Assembly: GCA_022702705.1 (NCBI GenBank)
Contig: CM040423.1
Location: forward strand, 115,067,738-115,131,737
Reading direction: 5' to 3'
Source of the DNA: Papilionanthe hookeriana x Papilionanthe teres
Lineage: Eukaryota > Streptophyta > Magnoliopsida > Asparagales > Orchidaceae
Length of the DNA stretch: 64,000 bases
Shown here: positions 21,595 through 34,074 of the stretch, piece after piece
Position numbering within the stretch: the first letter of the stretch is position 1
Layout: each line of letters begins with the position of its first letter
Notes under the pieces: model-generated
Told to the model about the DNA's origin: nothing
What the model saw: the letters and a program-made list of their open reading frames with translations, nothing else
Database searches by the model: none
Made by a program: the position numbers and the translations under genes

Positions 21595-24500
21595 GGTGCA
21601 ACCAAGATGATAGAGATGATCTATGGAGCTCTTTAGATTAGATCAGTATTAACATGGTTGCTATGTGGTTAGTAGGGGGATTTTATCAGAATAGCTAATC
21701 CTAATGAAAAGAAAGGAGGAAGGGAGCCAGACCTTAGAAAAATGACTGCTTTTTCTAATAATTTATCAGATGCTAACCTATTTGATCAGGGTTATGAAGG
21801 TTCAGACTATACTTGGAAGAGATGAATGATTTGGGAAAGGTTAGACAGGTTTTTGTCCAATCAAGCATGTATTAGCTTTTTTACTTCCACAACTGTTACC
21901 CACCTCCCCAGAGCTGGTTCAAACCACTCCCCCTTCTCATCAAGTTGACACTTCATGGCATTCACAGTAAAGCTAAATTCAGATATCTTAATGTCTGGGC
22001 CACACATTCCAACATCTTGCAAGTTGTTCAATCTTCTTGGTTGGAGCCTCTCTCCCACTAAGTAGACAATCCTATAATTAAATTGAAATTGCTACATAAG
22101 AGATTAGCAAGGAAGCTGAAAGAATTGAACTGACAGGTTTTTGGTAATCTTAATTCTAATGTTACTGCAGCTAAGGAGCTAGTGACTCAGTTTGAACAGG
22201 CCAATATTGATGGAAGTATTACTGATAGTGAATTAGTAGATGCTAATTAGCAACTTATGATATCAATTGAAATAGAGGAAAAATTCTTGAAACAAAAAGC
22301 TGCCTGTCAATGGTTTACACAGGGGACAGAACTTCTAAGTATTACCATGCTATTATCAACTACAAGAGAAAGTTAAATGCAGTTACTAGAATTAAAGGGG
22401 AAGGGGGAGAATGGCTGACTGATAATCAGGCCATTGTAAATTCTGTTGTCCAGTTTTTCCATCAACTCTTCAACCATGGTCCTCCAATATGTCAGCTAAA
22501 TCAAACTGAGATACTACCCAATCTGAATGCAAAATTTGAAAGCTCTAGTCTTTCGGTACTTCTAGAGGAAGATGAAATAAAAAAGGCTATTTTTTTCCAT
22601 GGATCCAACAAAAACTGGCTGCACAGATGGTTATACTGCTGGATTATATCAGATCTCTTGGGAGTATATCAAGCAGGACCTCTCCTTGGCTATTTAAAGC
22701 TTCTTCCTTGGCACAGATTTACCAAAATACTTCACAACAACTACAATCATACTCATTCCTAAATAAAATACCAAATCCACATGGATGCATTTCAGACCAA
22801 TCAGCCTAGCTACTGTATTTTCTAAAATCATCAGCAGAACTATTGTCTCCAGATTACAGCCATTACTGGATGCATTAATTTCAATCAACCAGTCTGCATT
22901 TGTACAAGGGAGAAGTATTACAGATAATGTTCTATTGGCACAGGAATTACTGGTGGAGATTGACAGATCTTGTAGAGGGACCAATCTCATCATTAAACTG
23001 GATATTGCTAAAGCCTATGATACCATCAATTGGGATTTCATACTTCAAACCCTGAAAGCCAGGAAATTCCCTGATGAGTTCTACTCTTTAATTAAGAGAT
23101 GGCTCTACAGTTCTCATTAGAACATTCTAATCAATGGGGAATGTCGGGGTTTTTTACTTCCTCCAGAGGAATAAAACAAGGTGATACCCCTTCCCCTTAT
23201 ATTTTCAACCTAGCTTTTGATTATTTGTCAAGGCTGATTAACCATGCCCAGCAGCAGTTACCATATCTGAGATTCTTGCACAGATCCAATTGCATTGTTT
23301 CTCACCTTGCATATGCAAATGATGTTATATTGTTTACTAATGGGAGCAAAGCAGCAGTTAGGATGATCATGTCTATTCTGGATTACTTCCAACAGGCTTC
23401 GGGTCTCTCCTTCAACAGATCCAAAAGTCATTTCCTTCCTAGCAATAAACTACCCCCAGCTTACACTAATTGGATCAAAAATCTCACTGGTTTTTCTACT
23501 TCAACCTATCCACTCAAATATTTAGGCTTCCCTTTTATCAAATGTAGGAGGAAACAATCCCACTATGATGAGGTGGTGAAGAAAGTGACTGCCAAGATCT
23601 GATGCTAGACCTCTTCCTCTTTGTCTAATGGGGGTAGGTTGACCCTCCTTAAATCTGTCCTCTCTACTTACCCCTTGTATATCCTACAAATGATTAAATT
23701 AAGAAGAGCACTTAAAGAATGTTGGAAGTCTCATTCAACAAGTTTTTATGGGTTGGTCAACACAAACAACATCATTGGACTTCTTGGAATAAGATCTGCA
23801 TCCCTCCTGTCAGTGGTGGTCTGGGTTTCAAATATTTAACACACCTGAGCCATATCTTTTACTGTAAACAATGGATGAGATTCAGACAACAAAGTTCTTT
23901 GTGGGCATGGTTTATGAAAGGTAAATACTACCCCCAATCTCATTCTTCTCAGGTAACATCAAAAGTGGGGAATTCCAGAAATTGGAAGGCTCTTCTTCAA
24001 GTCAAAGATGTCGCTGAAAATTTATTCATTTGGAATGTGGTAGAAGGCCAAATTAACTTCTGGGTTGATAATTGGTTGGGGAATTATTCCTTGAGTGACT
24101 ACCAGGCCATCAATTCTAATATTAGAACTGTTTCTGACTGTTGGGTAGATGGAATGTGGGATCCTTCCAAGCTGAGCGAAGTTAACTCTCCTGAAATTAT
24201 TAAAAGTATACTAGATCTCCCCATTAATCCTTCCATTCCTGATACCCTTATTACCAAAAATGGCTCCCAACAAAGTCTGTCCAAATTTATTTATTAATCT
24301 CATTACCATTGTCAATCTACTAATTGGGGTAATAGCCTTTGGCATGCTAATATTTCTCCTTCTATGGCCTTCTTCTTCTTGAGATTATTCCGACGCTTTC
24401 TTCTTACTGATGATATTATAAAACTTGAAGGAGTTAGAGGACCATCCAGATGCCAGCTCTGCCATTCAGCTGAGGACAACATAGATCATCTGTTTCTGCA

Positions 24501-25332
24501 TTGTGAGACATCCATATGTGTATGGTCTGCTGTGTTAGCAGGAGAACATCTGCAGGATCTTCTATCTAGTTGGCCCAACATCAACTCCTGTTGGGATACT
24601 TGGCAACACCAAACAAAAAAGATATTCCTCTCATCATCTTCTGGTTCATTTGAGTAGCAAAAAATGCATCCATATATCAAAACCTGCTAGCCAGTCCTCA
24701 TAAGATATTAATCCATTGTCAGTCCTTTATTAAAAAGATGAATGAATCTTCTGCTAACTCTTCTAAGATGGAGGCTACACCTACTGTCCAGCTGGTTCTC
24801 TGGAGGGCCCCTTCTCAACCTTGGCTGAAATTAAACACTGATGGGAGTTACTCGATTGGGAGGGCAGGTTTTGCGAGAATCTGTAGAAACTCCAAAGGGC
24901 AAGGTATATGGTATTTTGCTGCTCCTATTGATGCACTAAATGCACTGGAAGCTAAAACTGTTGCAGTTTTTTTGGGGCTGAAACTGGCCTTAGCACAGAA
25001 CCTGAACAATCTTCATGTGGAAGTGGAATGTTTACAACTACCTCGTATAATTCTACTGCAGAGCCCCCCCTCCCCCCACCTCACCATGGTACCTCACCCT
25101 CTGGCTGAAGAAAATTCTTCATCTTGCTTCATCGATTCATGTCATATGGTCTCATATCCCGAGAGAAGGCAACAAACCAGCACAACACCTTGCCTATGAC
25201 GCCTCTTCATCACAACTAATTACTTGTCATACAATTCCTTCTTCTTTTTTGTCTTTTTTATTAAATGGGGATTGTTTGGACATACCCCATCTCAGATGTA
25301 ATATTTCCTCTACTTAATGCATCCACCTTTTT

Positions 25333-25334
<2 letters not shown>
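21591..25334 (+). mobile_element. 5'-truncated L1-type LINE inserted in (AT)n
   Basis: Plant non-LTR retrotransposon fragment on the plus strand. It holds the C-terminal part of an AP endonuclease, a reverse transcriptase, a zf-RVT-like Cys/His segment and an RNase H domain. It starts in mid-ORF2 and lacks ORF1 and the 5' UTR, as expected from target-primed reverse transcription. It ends with a T-rich tail before a second (AT)n run. The flanking AT runs (21559-21590 and 25335-25383) belong to the LTR of element B. Confidence 0.88.
21600..25199 (+). pseudogene. LINE ORF2 (endonuclease, RT, RNase H), decayed
   Basis: The endonuclease end spans 21650-22060 and includes DQGYEGSDYTWKR and NHSPLLIKL. 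RT appears from 22310: FRPISLATVFSKIISRTI, QSAFVQGRSITDNVLLAQE, KLDIAKAYDTINWDF, then after a frame change RGIKQGDTPSPYIFNLAFD and the catalytic box AYANDVILF. The usual AYADD has Asn in place of the first Asp, which should abolish activity. A C-x2-C type segment (CQLCHSAEDNIDHLFLHC, 24450) and RNase H (LKLNTDGSYSIGRAGFARIC, 24830) follow. Several stops and frameshifts; not functional. Confidence 0.88.
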
Positions 25335-25389
<55 letters not shown>

Positions 25390-25696
25390 TATTTTTATTT
25401 AATAAAATTTCTTTTTTTTTAAATGATGTCAAAAACTTGACTCTAATGTAAATAGGAGTTCAACTAGTATATTTAAAATTTGGGATTCTACGTAAGTATA
25501 GGTATCGTTGTCAAGTAGTATATGACTTTTTGACTATGCTGCAAAATATCGAACCTACAAGGAATCTTATAAATTTTTAATAAGGAATTAGATCACGAAA
25601 TCTATTTAGAAAATGATACTTATTTAAACTATAGATAGTATCTTAGGATTGAAATTTTTATTCTTTTTTAATTTTTTTTTATATTTTGAATATTTA
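25335..25696 (-). mobile_element. 5' LTR of element B, distal fragment
   Basis: An (AT)n run (25335-25383), then sequence matching 10723-11045 nearly base for base. It includes the relic PBS GATGTCAAAAACTTGACTC (25425-25443) and AATCTTATAAATTTTTAATA. It is cut at about 25696, where the Tat-type LTR fragment R1 begins. Confidence 0.78.
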
Positions 25697-28600
25697 AAAA
25701 AGTATAAAATTTGTTTTGGGAGCTCCTAGTGACCGGAGGAACTTAAGAAAAATATAATTAGAATTAAAATAAAAAATTTAATTTTAAGCCTATAATTTGA
25801 AATTTAAAATAATTTAAAAATAAATAAATATCATTAAAATCAAAAAAATCACAAAATTATGAAAATGTACCAAAATGTCACATTTTGTCTCTTGATCACT
25901 TGGGAGCAAATAAAATAATTTGCCTAATTTTTTTTAAGTAAAGATGTTAATTTTTAAATGCTTAAATTGAATTTTCCTTAATTTTCAAATAAAATATTTA
26001 TAATAATAAAAATATAAATCACAAAAATATGAAATTTGTTTCTCTCGGTTCCTTAACTTCGAAGCAATTTAATAAGAATATAAAACTTAAATTTCAATTT
26101 AAACAATAAATTATATTTAATTAAAACTCAAAACAAAAAATAATTTTAATAATTAAAATAAAATTTAAAAAATCATTGAAATTGGTCTAGATGGTCCTCT
26201 GACCTAGATGAACCTCCAGTAATTCTCTTAAGGACAGATGAATTGTATTTGTTATTTTATTGAATTAACTTTGAAAATCCCTATTTTTGAATTTAAATAA
26301 TTATTAAAATTATATAAATTCAAAAAAATCACTTTTTGTTCTCTGGTGTTTTAATTGCCTGGGGTAACATAAAAATCGCAAAGTCATTTGAGTTAAATTT
26401 AATGAATTATGAAGTGATAAGGCTTTTAGGGGCAAAGTTGTAATTATGGAATTTAAGCCTTAATTAATATTTAGGTCTAATCAAGAGTAAATCAGTAATT
26501 AATGATCTTAATCAACTCTTATAAATGATTTAAAAATAAGGATTAAGTCATAGAAACCAATCTCACACCTTGTCACTTTAAGGGCATAATTGTAATCTCA
26601 TGAATAATTGAAGAAATTTGGAAGATAATTAAATCAAAAGTTGCTAAGGTGAGGTGTTTGAACTTGGAAGATAATAATTCACTAATTTAGAACTCTTAAT
26701 TAATAGTTTAATGACAATTCAATGTTTTGTTAAGGATTATGATCGCATAACTCAATATTCCTAAAATTACAAATCTACCCATTAAGTCTTAAGGGCATAG
26801 TAGTGAACTAGGCTTAATCAAGATTGAACTAATAAGTTTTAGAAAAAGAAATATAATCAACTTCAAACATCATTAAAAAACTACAAGCTCAAATCTAAAC
26901 TTATTGGCTAAAATTCTTAGTAAATCAATTGCCCTATGAGGCCTTCGCCCACATAATTCATGAGTAAAATGTTTTGAAGATTACTCCACTTAAAGGGATA
27001 ATTAAAATATCAGAGTTCATTGAATATAAGAGTACAATGTGGATGAGTTATTTTGCAATATAATAAGTTCAAATAAACTCGAGATGATTCAAAAAGGGTT
27101 GTGAAATATCTAAGGTGTTCCCCCGTACCTTTTCTCAAGTCTTCCAGATATCTTGGAAGGCCGCTAGATTTATTCTGCTTTGCTTAAGGCAATCATTCTA
27201 ATAAATGAACAAATAGGGACCCACCAAGTTATGACATAGGCCCAGTAGGCACACCATAAACCCGTACTTATTTATTTTCTATCATGCAGTTTTAATTCTC
27301 CGTAAAATTATATAAGCATGATGCAAATACTACACTTTCAGCTTGAGTGCGAGAAGAAGACTGATACACATTTAAATTTTATGTACTGCAATTTCCTTTG
27401 TTCACTTTATTACGATATACTTTTATTACTCTAAACGAAACAAAATTTGCATGTAAAAACCAAAACCAAAGCCCAAAACCAAAAATCAATTTACCACAAG
27501 CAAAAATATAAAACAACTCAAAATTTAATCACAAACAAAACAAAACACAACAATTACATCTAACTTAAAACATCACTCTGGATGTTGGGAATCCCTCGGA
27601 TGAGGCAACCTATGACTGTTAACAAGATTTCCCACAGTTCAAATGAAAGTATTGAATTCATTTAGTTAAATTTGGTAAATTTATCTCGACTAAGTGAATC
27701 TGAAGAAAATAGGGGTGTTGGAATTGGGGAACCGTTGGATCCTAACCAATGTCGCTATAATCAACTTAATTTTCCCCCATAATAAGACATTTGACATTAA
27801 ATTTGACACAATATAAATTTGAACTCTAAGCCTGATATTTTTCTCAATCTCATTAATTTCACATTTCTATATTTAGACATGTTGCAATGAGGAGCTAGGA
27901 GCAAACAACATGAGCAGCACGACGAGGAAGTGAAAGAGTCTGCAACGATGAAATAAATAACAAGACATAGGACTTCAAGCTAGTTTATTTAGTGCAACAT
28001 AAACCCACACTTTATATATTTAGGATTTTGTACCCATGTAATATAAGCCCTAACTCATCATTAGATTTCGAGGTTGTCAACCGATATGACATAAATCCTC
28101 CTATCTTTCAGGATATTTGTATGATTAGTATCATATAGATGTCTGGCATAAATAATTAGATTGGCAGGAATAAATATAACAATATCTTTTCTAAATTGAA
28201 GCAAATCATAGGATAGGTTGGGAAGTTTCCAAGTTAGCCTTAGGATCTGTGACATCGACTAGCTTTCTCCCTTTGGATTCCATAATAGTTGTTCACACCT
28301 GCACCTCTCCCTATTGGCATTACCCTACACATTACTTTGGGAATCCTACCTTTTGGAAGTCATAAAAATAATGTTTCCCGATCTAAATTGGGAGTTTTCT
28401 TAAGTGACTTTGGTCATTTAAAATGTAATTAACAATAGGGGTTAGCCCTTATAGGAAACTTTAAGAACAAAGGTAATATAAACCCTTTCTTGTTGTTTTA
28501 TATTAGATAGAGGAACTTGTCGGTCAATATAAATGGTTCACAGACAAAATGAATGTCATGAATTCTTTAGTTTATTTAATCAAGCCTCACTAACAAGCAA

Positions 28601-28745
28601 TGTATATGTTTTTTGGGATAGATACATGGCTTGTGGTGCAGTGCTTAATTATCTAAGCTATTTCAATTATGAGATTAGTTTGATTTCTTATATTAAAATT
28701 AAAATGATAATTTATAAATTATATACATATATATTAAATTAAATG
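25697..28745 (+). mobile_element. R1: truncated copy of the long Tat-type LTR
   Basis: Matches R2 (from about 47720 to 50710) and R3 (from about 57260 to 60035) along its length. Landmarks are the block with GATTTCCCACAGTTCAAATG (27628; R2 49568, R3 58930) and the phrase ATGTAATTAACAATAGGGG (28421; R2 50381, R3 59730). The left 3.7 kb of the LTR is missing. No ORF is supported. It could be the left LTR of the same Tat element whose right LTR is R3, with element C inserted between; this is inference. Confidence 0.75.
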
Positions 28746-28984
28746 GATATCGATCCTAAACACTTCACTCTTAATGGCCGACAGTTTCTGGAGTCACGAC
28801 TAGGGATAGTTTCTCTCTCCATTATGATCAAGAAGTATTGTTTAATACATCGATAATACGTTCAAGTCCCTCATGAACCAAATTACCATTCTTCTGTTGA
28901 CATGCTTTACCCATTTCTTTCTTGGGAGAGTACGTGATCCCTCCGAATATTCATGCTTACATTATAGATATGAAAGTATACTTA
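28746..28984. other. Unassigned segment
   Basis: About 240 bp with no similarity I can see to the other repeats in the window and no ORF. It might be the start of the internal region of the element that owns R1, since it follows the LTR directly. Confidence 0.35.
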
Positions 28985-29048
28985 ATAATATGAGATTCTA
29001 CACATGTATATGTATCATTTATCAAGTAATATAAGACTTTTTGATTAA
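28985..29048 (-). mobile_element. Small Athila LTR fragment
   Basis: Contains GAGATTCTACACATG, GTATCATTTATCAAGTAATA and ACTTTTTGATTAAT, matching LTR B at about 10830-10885 and 25490-25535. It is a third copy of this block, directly abutting element C. Confidence 0.6.
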
Positions 29049-30303
29049 TGAACAGAGCTGCGCTTAACGCAGTAATGTTTGCTTCCAAAAGATAGCAAAA
29101 AACTTTAACTTAATTTAAAAATAGCGGCTAGTGTATAAAATTAATATTATATAATTTAGTAAATATTTTTACACACTAGGGGTACTACGTAAGTATACGT
29201 ATCATTTCAAGTAATATAGGGTTTTTAAACAAAGACCCCAGTATCGATCCCAAAGGGAAGATTTATAAAAATAAATTTTCTACGAAGTGAAAGCAAAATA
29301 AAATAGTAAAAATATTTTTATTTTATCTTTTAATTTGATTATAAATTACTATTAATTTACTAGATTCAAATAAAGAAAACAATAATAAGATAATGGTTTT
29401 ATGAATTATATATAAAAAAAACAACTTTCTTTCCTTCAATTAATCTAAGATTTTTAAGATAATTTAATATTCGTTGAAGAATTTGATTTATGGTATTGTG
29501 CCAAAAAGAAGCATTCCTATTCTTTACCCCTTGATCCAGGTGCAAAGAACATTGACTAATTTACATAATAGGTCCGGATGTATTGTTAGTAGAATGGGTT
29601 AATCTAGGCTCACACTTCTAGATGTCCAAGGGTGGCTATGGTCGGCCCTGCTAGTGACCCTTTCCTAGTCTATAAATCAAATTATAAGAATTTAGTCTGT
29701 CACTCTAAAAACTTATCAATTCTACGCCCTTTAAATATTATCTTCCTATTTATTTGCACTTCACCATGAATAGCCCGCACATGGCCTTCGACTAACCAAG
29801 GATTCATGTGACATTTACAAGTTAAGAGTTCTTCTCCTTCAAGGTCTCCAAACTCTTCAACATATTTTAACAATTCAAACAGCCAATTTAAAAAGTAAAG
29901 TAAGATCAGATATTAATGTCATCACAATATTTTGAAAATATTTTGAATTTTAATTCTCCATCGAATCTTTATATTATCTTATCTATCTCTTCATAATTGA
30001 AGTAAGAAAGTAACTAACTACTTAGAACACATTGAAAATAAATAACAAAACATGATAATTAAACTTTGAATCAAATATAAAAATATACTTATCTCAAATA
30101 TTTCTTCTACAGATCTTCTGATTCCTACTGACTCCACAATGTAATGAACTCCAGATGCAATAACTTGAAAATAAACTAACTAAACTAAACAAAAGTGGCC
30201 CTAAATTTCTTTCTCTAATTCTCTCTGTAAGGATGAGAGATCCTAAAGTAGATAAGAGAAAGGGGTACAATGGGAGGGGCACGTTTTCTGAAGAAATGAA
30301 CCT

Positions 30304-30313
30304 CTATTTATAG
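30304..30313 (-). promoter_or_regulatory. TATA box, 3' LTR of element C
   Basis: The minus strand reads CTATAAATAG, a canonical plant TATA box, conserved in the 5' LTR copy at 41565-41574. Confidence 0.65.
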
Positions 30314-30382
30314 CTTCAAGAGTTTCCTTGAGGCAGCTCTTCAAAACATGTCGACATTCAATGAATCTTCTAGAAGGTCAGT

Positions 30383-30626
30383 CTGGCGCCTAGGCGCCGG
30401 ACACCGCATCCAGTTCTTCGCACCTCTTCACTTTAGCTCGCACCTTTTCACTATTAAAACCATTTTGGAGCCTCCAAATGCAAGGTATCACATGTCCTAT
30501 TATCAAGGAACAACTGTCAGCATTCTAGAATGTCCAATAACCACTCACTCAGACAAAATAACTGATCAAACGTTGTCAAAAACTTGACAGTTTTTATATC
30601 GAGTCTGGCTCCTAGGCGCCAGGCCA
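30383..30626 (-). repeat. GC-rich module C1 (U3 of 3' LTR C)
   Basis: Two palindromic phrases: CTGGCGCCTAGGCGCCGG at about 30383-30403 and CTGGCTCCTAGGCGCCAGG at about 30605-30624. The first includes a 14-bp perfect palindrome. Confidence 0.78.
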
Positions 30627-30807
30627 TATTTTTTTATACTTTTGGTATTTTGCTCCATTTTTGCTTCTTTTTGCTCCTTTTTCCTTCTTAGACCTTTTTA
30701 CATTACCTACCTCCAAAAACACAAAAAATACCTTTCATTAAAGCATATTATCCTTAGAAATTGATAAGAATTAAGACATAAAGAAATAGGTATTTTTTTA
30801 TAGATCA

Positions 30808-30822
30808 AAATCCCCCAAACTT
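30808..30822 (-). promoter_or_regulatory. 3' polypurine tract, element C
   Basis: The minus strand reads AAGTTTGGGGGATTT immediately before the TGATCT LTR start; intact-looking. Confidence 0.8.
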
Positions 30823-32069
30823 AAATGTTACTTGTCCTCAAGTAACTCTTTTTACTACATAAAATATAACTTTTGGAAATAAAAGATAAATATTTAAGAT
30901 TCCTTATAATTTTTGATTTTATAAAGTCTTTAGTAAATTATTAACCCAATTTAACTAACTAGGTTTAATTTTATGAATTTAAAGAATATTTAACTACCAA
31001 ATCATAAGATTTCAAACTTTTCATTCACTTTGAAAATAATAGAAGTCTATTATATTAAGCTTTCATAGATTAATTACAAGAAAAAAATCTTTTTGAAAAA
31101 TCTTTTCCAAATAAATATTTATGTATAAAAATCAAGTAAAATATGTAACTAGTTTTCTTCCTATAAGATAATTCAAGTGAAGCCAATTTTTGATTAAGCA
31201 TTTTCTCAATCTTCTCCTCTCTATCTTTTTTTTTAAATATATATATAGAGAGTATTACTATATCTGGATAGCCTGTTAATTGTTTTGAACTTCACTATCC
31301 TTAACTTATATTTTCAAGACTTATACATTTCTACTTAATTATTATAACATAAATAAAAATTAAAAAAGAATTCCAATCTTTTCTTTTTCGAGTGATAATT
31401 TTTTATTACTTAATAATTTTAAAATTCTATTATTTCTACCATGAATAGAAAAATTCTTTATCTCATTCTTCTTTAAGTTAAATAATTCTATTCTTAAAAT
31501 CAATCAAAGTTAGTAAAATTTTGGTTAATTTCACTAAATTGTTTATAATTTCAAAAATAAAAGTGATCTCAAATAAATTCTTCATTCCATAAGTTATGTT
31601 AAAAAGTTTTTCATTTTTAAGAAAATATTAGTTCTTTAAGGACAAATAAAATTTAATTTTGAATGGATTTTCCCTTCCACCAAACTTAAGTTTTAGTATA
31701 CTATGATAATTTGAAAGTATGAGAGAAAGAAAATCATCAGAATTTTTAATAAGTATGTAAAAACAATCTTAAAAAGAAAAATTAACTTCTAATCATGCTT
31801 TTATGAATAATTAAGATAAAATTGAAGCATGTATATAGAAGGGTAAGCAACTAATTCATGATGATATTAAATTTGAAACAGAATTAAAGCAGAGCAAAAT
31901 AATTAATTACTAAACATTAAACTAAAACAACATATAAATTAATTCTAAATTCAGTCTCAACACAATAGAATCCTAACACTAAACAGTCAACATACATCAA
32001 ATACAAAACTAACTAACAATCCAAATAAAACAAACTAACAGAATAGCACATCAAAGAAATCGATAACTA
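30823..32069 (-). other. Element C 3' noncoding region
   Basis: AT-rich, without supported ORFs, between the extra ORF and the PPT. It carries the internal purine tract at 31670-31690 and short blocks shared with elements A and B. Confidence 0.65.
31670..31690 (-). promoter_or_regulatory. Internal polypurine tract, element C
   Basis: The minus strand reads CTTAAGTTTGGTGGAAGGGA, about 870 nt upstream of the 3' LTR. It has the same AAGTTTGG lead-in as the terminal PPT. Confidence 0.55.
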
Positions 32070-33230
32070 CTAATCACTAGCTATAGCCTTATCATCATCT
32101 TCATCACCAAAGGAAAATTCTACGTCCTTAGGATCTACAAATGGTGTGAAACTAGGAAAAGTAGGAAAGAAAACATCATGTTCACCCTTCAGAAATCTGA
32201 CTAGGGCTTCATCATACTCAACATCGTAATTACTCTTCCTCTGGGTATAATAAGATAAATGATCTAGTTTTCTATCAATAGTATCAATCCTGTAGTGAGT
32301 TTGAAATAACTCCTGTTGTTGCTCTAAAAACTGATCATGCATTAATTCCTAGAAATCTGATGATGGCTCAGCAGAAGTAGAGGGTCTAGAAGTAGAAGGT
32401 CTACCTGAAGTATGTGCAAAAGTAGAAGGAGCGGTTGATCTCTTCCCTCGAAGACGATCATAGATACTAACACTCTCCTACCCAATTGGCTTAGTAGACT
32501 TCAGCTTCTCCTCAGAAATATCAGCCGTGACTCCATTAGTAACACATAGTGAGTAGATCATAGATGGAAATCCTAATCCAACGAAAGTACTGGACCTCGC
32601 AGTAGACTCCACAGAATCATAAATAATGCTCCCTACATCAATAGGCTTCCTCTCCTGAATGCAGTAATTTAAGATTGCTCGATCTCTAGTCACTTCACTC
32701 AGGTGGTTGGAAGGTAACAATCTTGCAGAAATAAAGTAGTGCCATGCTTTAGATACACCATTTAATTCAGAGGATTTGAAGTTTACCCTCTTTCAGTTCC
32801 TGATCTTCCTAGATCCAGTTCCGTTAGTCAGATAAGCAATAATCATATCCAAATCTCCCTCAGATGGTGATAATCTAGAATAATAGCACTCAATAGTCGG
32901 TCACAGGCCATAAAATATGTTGATTCTTTTTGGACTAAATCCTACTCCGATACCTCTGACAAAGACTTCATAATCCTCGGCATCCAGAAAATTTGCATAA
33001 AATTCTCGAATAATCGGGATAACAGCAACAGCAGTAAAATAACAAAATTGTTGCCAGTTGTGCGCAACAAAAGTGTTTTCGATCATTTCTCCAGGATGTT
33101 AGAAACTTTGTTCAGAAATGAACTTTCTAGATGTCACAAATTCATGGAAACGAAAATGTGCAGCCGTAGTAGAGAATTTGCTGCTATCAAAGTTATCTCG
33201 TGCCTTCCCGCGTTTAGATTTTGGAGCCAT
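32070..33230 (-). pseudogene. Element C extra ORF (env-position, plant-transposon-protein domain)
   Basis: The ATG is at 33228-33230 (MAPKSKRGKARDNF). In order: FCYFTAVAVIPIIREFYANF, VFVRGIGVGFSPKR, KAWHYFISARLL, SEVTRDRAILNYCIQ and GLGFPSMIYSLCVTNGV. A Ser/Thr/Pro-rich linker and a heptad-like C-terminus (HYRIDTIDRKLDHLSYYTQR) follow, with an acidic tail ending at 32070. Only about four in-frame stops (near 33087, 32898, 32475 and 32343) separate the pieces, so the ~385-codon protein was open until recently. No transmembrane segment is visible. Family: putative plant transposon protein of Athila elements, function unknown. Confidence 0.82.
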
Positions 33231-33595
33231 CTAAACGTGAAAGAAAACAAGAACAAATTTAGGAATCAAAGATTTAAACTCTTTTTAAGTTTACATAACT
33301 TAAAATAAGTTTAGAAATCCAAAGAAATCACTAAAAATAGAATATTTTTTTCAAATTTTCGGTTCTTAGCTAAACTTAGGGAAATCAATGGTGAAAATAA
33401 AAAATAAATGATTTAAAGTGTAGATCTGACCTTGAGATGAAGAAATCGAGTGGTTTCGCGCTCAAATCCTTGATGTTTTGACCTCAAAATGGATCTAGAA
33501 GATGTATTTTCACGAAAATGGGGAAGAAGATGAAGCTTAGGTGTCAAAAATGGCTTTTGGGGGTTATTTAAGTAAATTTTCGGGTACAGGCCGAA

Positions 33596-33645
33596 CTGGC
33601 GCTTAGGCGCCGAATTCTGGCGCCTAGGCGCCAGACTCGCCTTTC
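33596..33645 (-). repeat. GC-rich module C2 (before extra ORF)
   Basis: Plus-strand CTGGCGCTTAGGCGCCG, AATT, CTGGCGCCTAGGCGCCAG: two palindromic units joined by AATT. Confidence 0.8.
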
Positions 33646-34074
33646 ACAAAAAAAATTTTTAAATTTATTTTTCTACCAAAATTCATAAATTCAACTTCCA
33701 GTTACTCATATCAGAGTAAATCTTCAGTTTCTAACTTCCACAACATTTTTCAAAAATTTATAAAAATTAAATATTAATTCCACCAATCAAACATAAGGTT
33801 TTCAATCAAACTCACTAATTTCCATTTAAAATCTTCAATTTTAACTCAATACATTCCAGATAAGTACTACATTTGATTCAAGTTCCTAATACACACTCAA
33901 TCATAACAATTTCAAAGCAAAAACAACACACATTGAACATGAAAGCTAAAACACTAACAATCACAATCGATTCTCTAAATCGATACAACGACTCAAAAAA
34001 CCATAATAACTATCTCATTACTAGAATATTCTAATCTTCACAAGAGAAATTGTGTATTCCACTTGGAAAGAATA

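Larger units (their letters stand above)
29049..30807 (-). mobile_element. 3' LTR of element C
   Basis: 1759 bp; on the minus strand it begins TGATCTATAAAAAA next to the PPT and ends CTGTTCA at 29049. 29049-30575 matches 40309-41838 closely. It contains a canonical TATA box, a perfect GGCGCCTAGGCGCC palindrome at about 30387 and the block GTATACGTATCATTTCAAGT (29195). Confidence 0.92.

Noticed and set aside
32070..33230. True envelope glycoprotein in the Athila elements
   Set aside because: No signal peptide, transmembrane span or glycoprotein-like Cys pattern is visible; the domain matches the plant-transposon-protein type instead.
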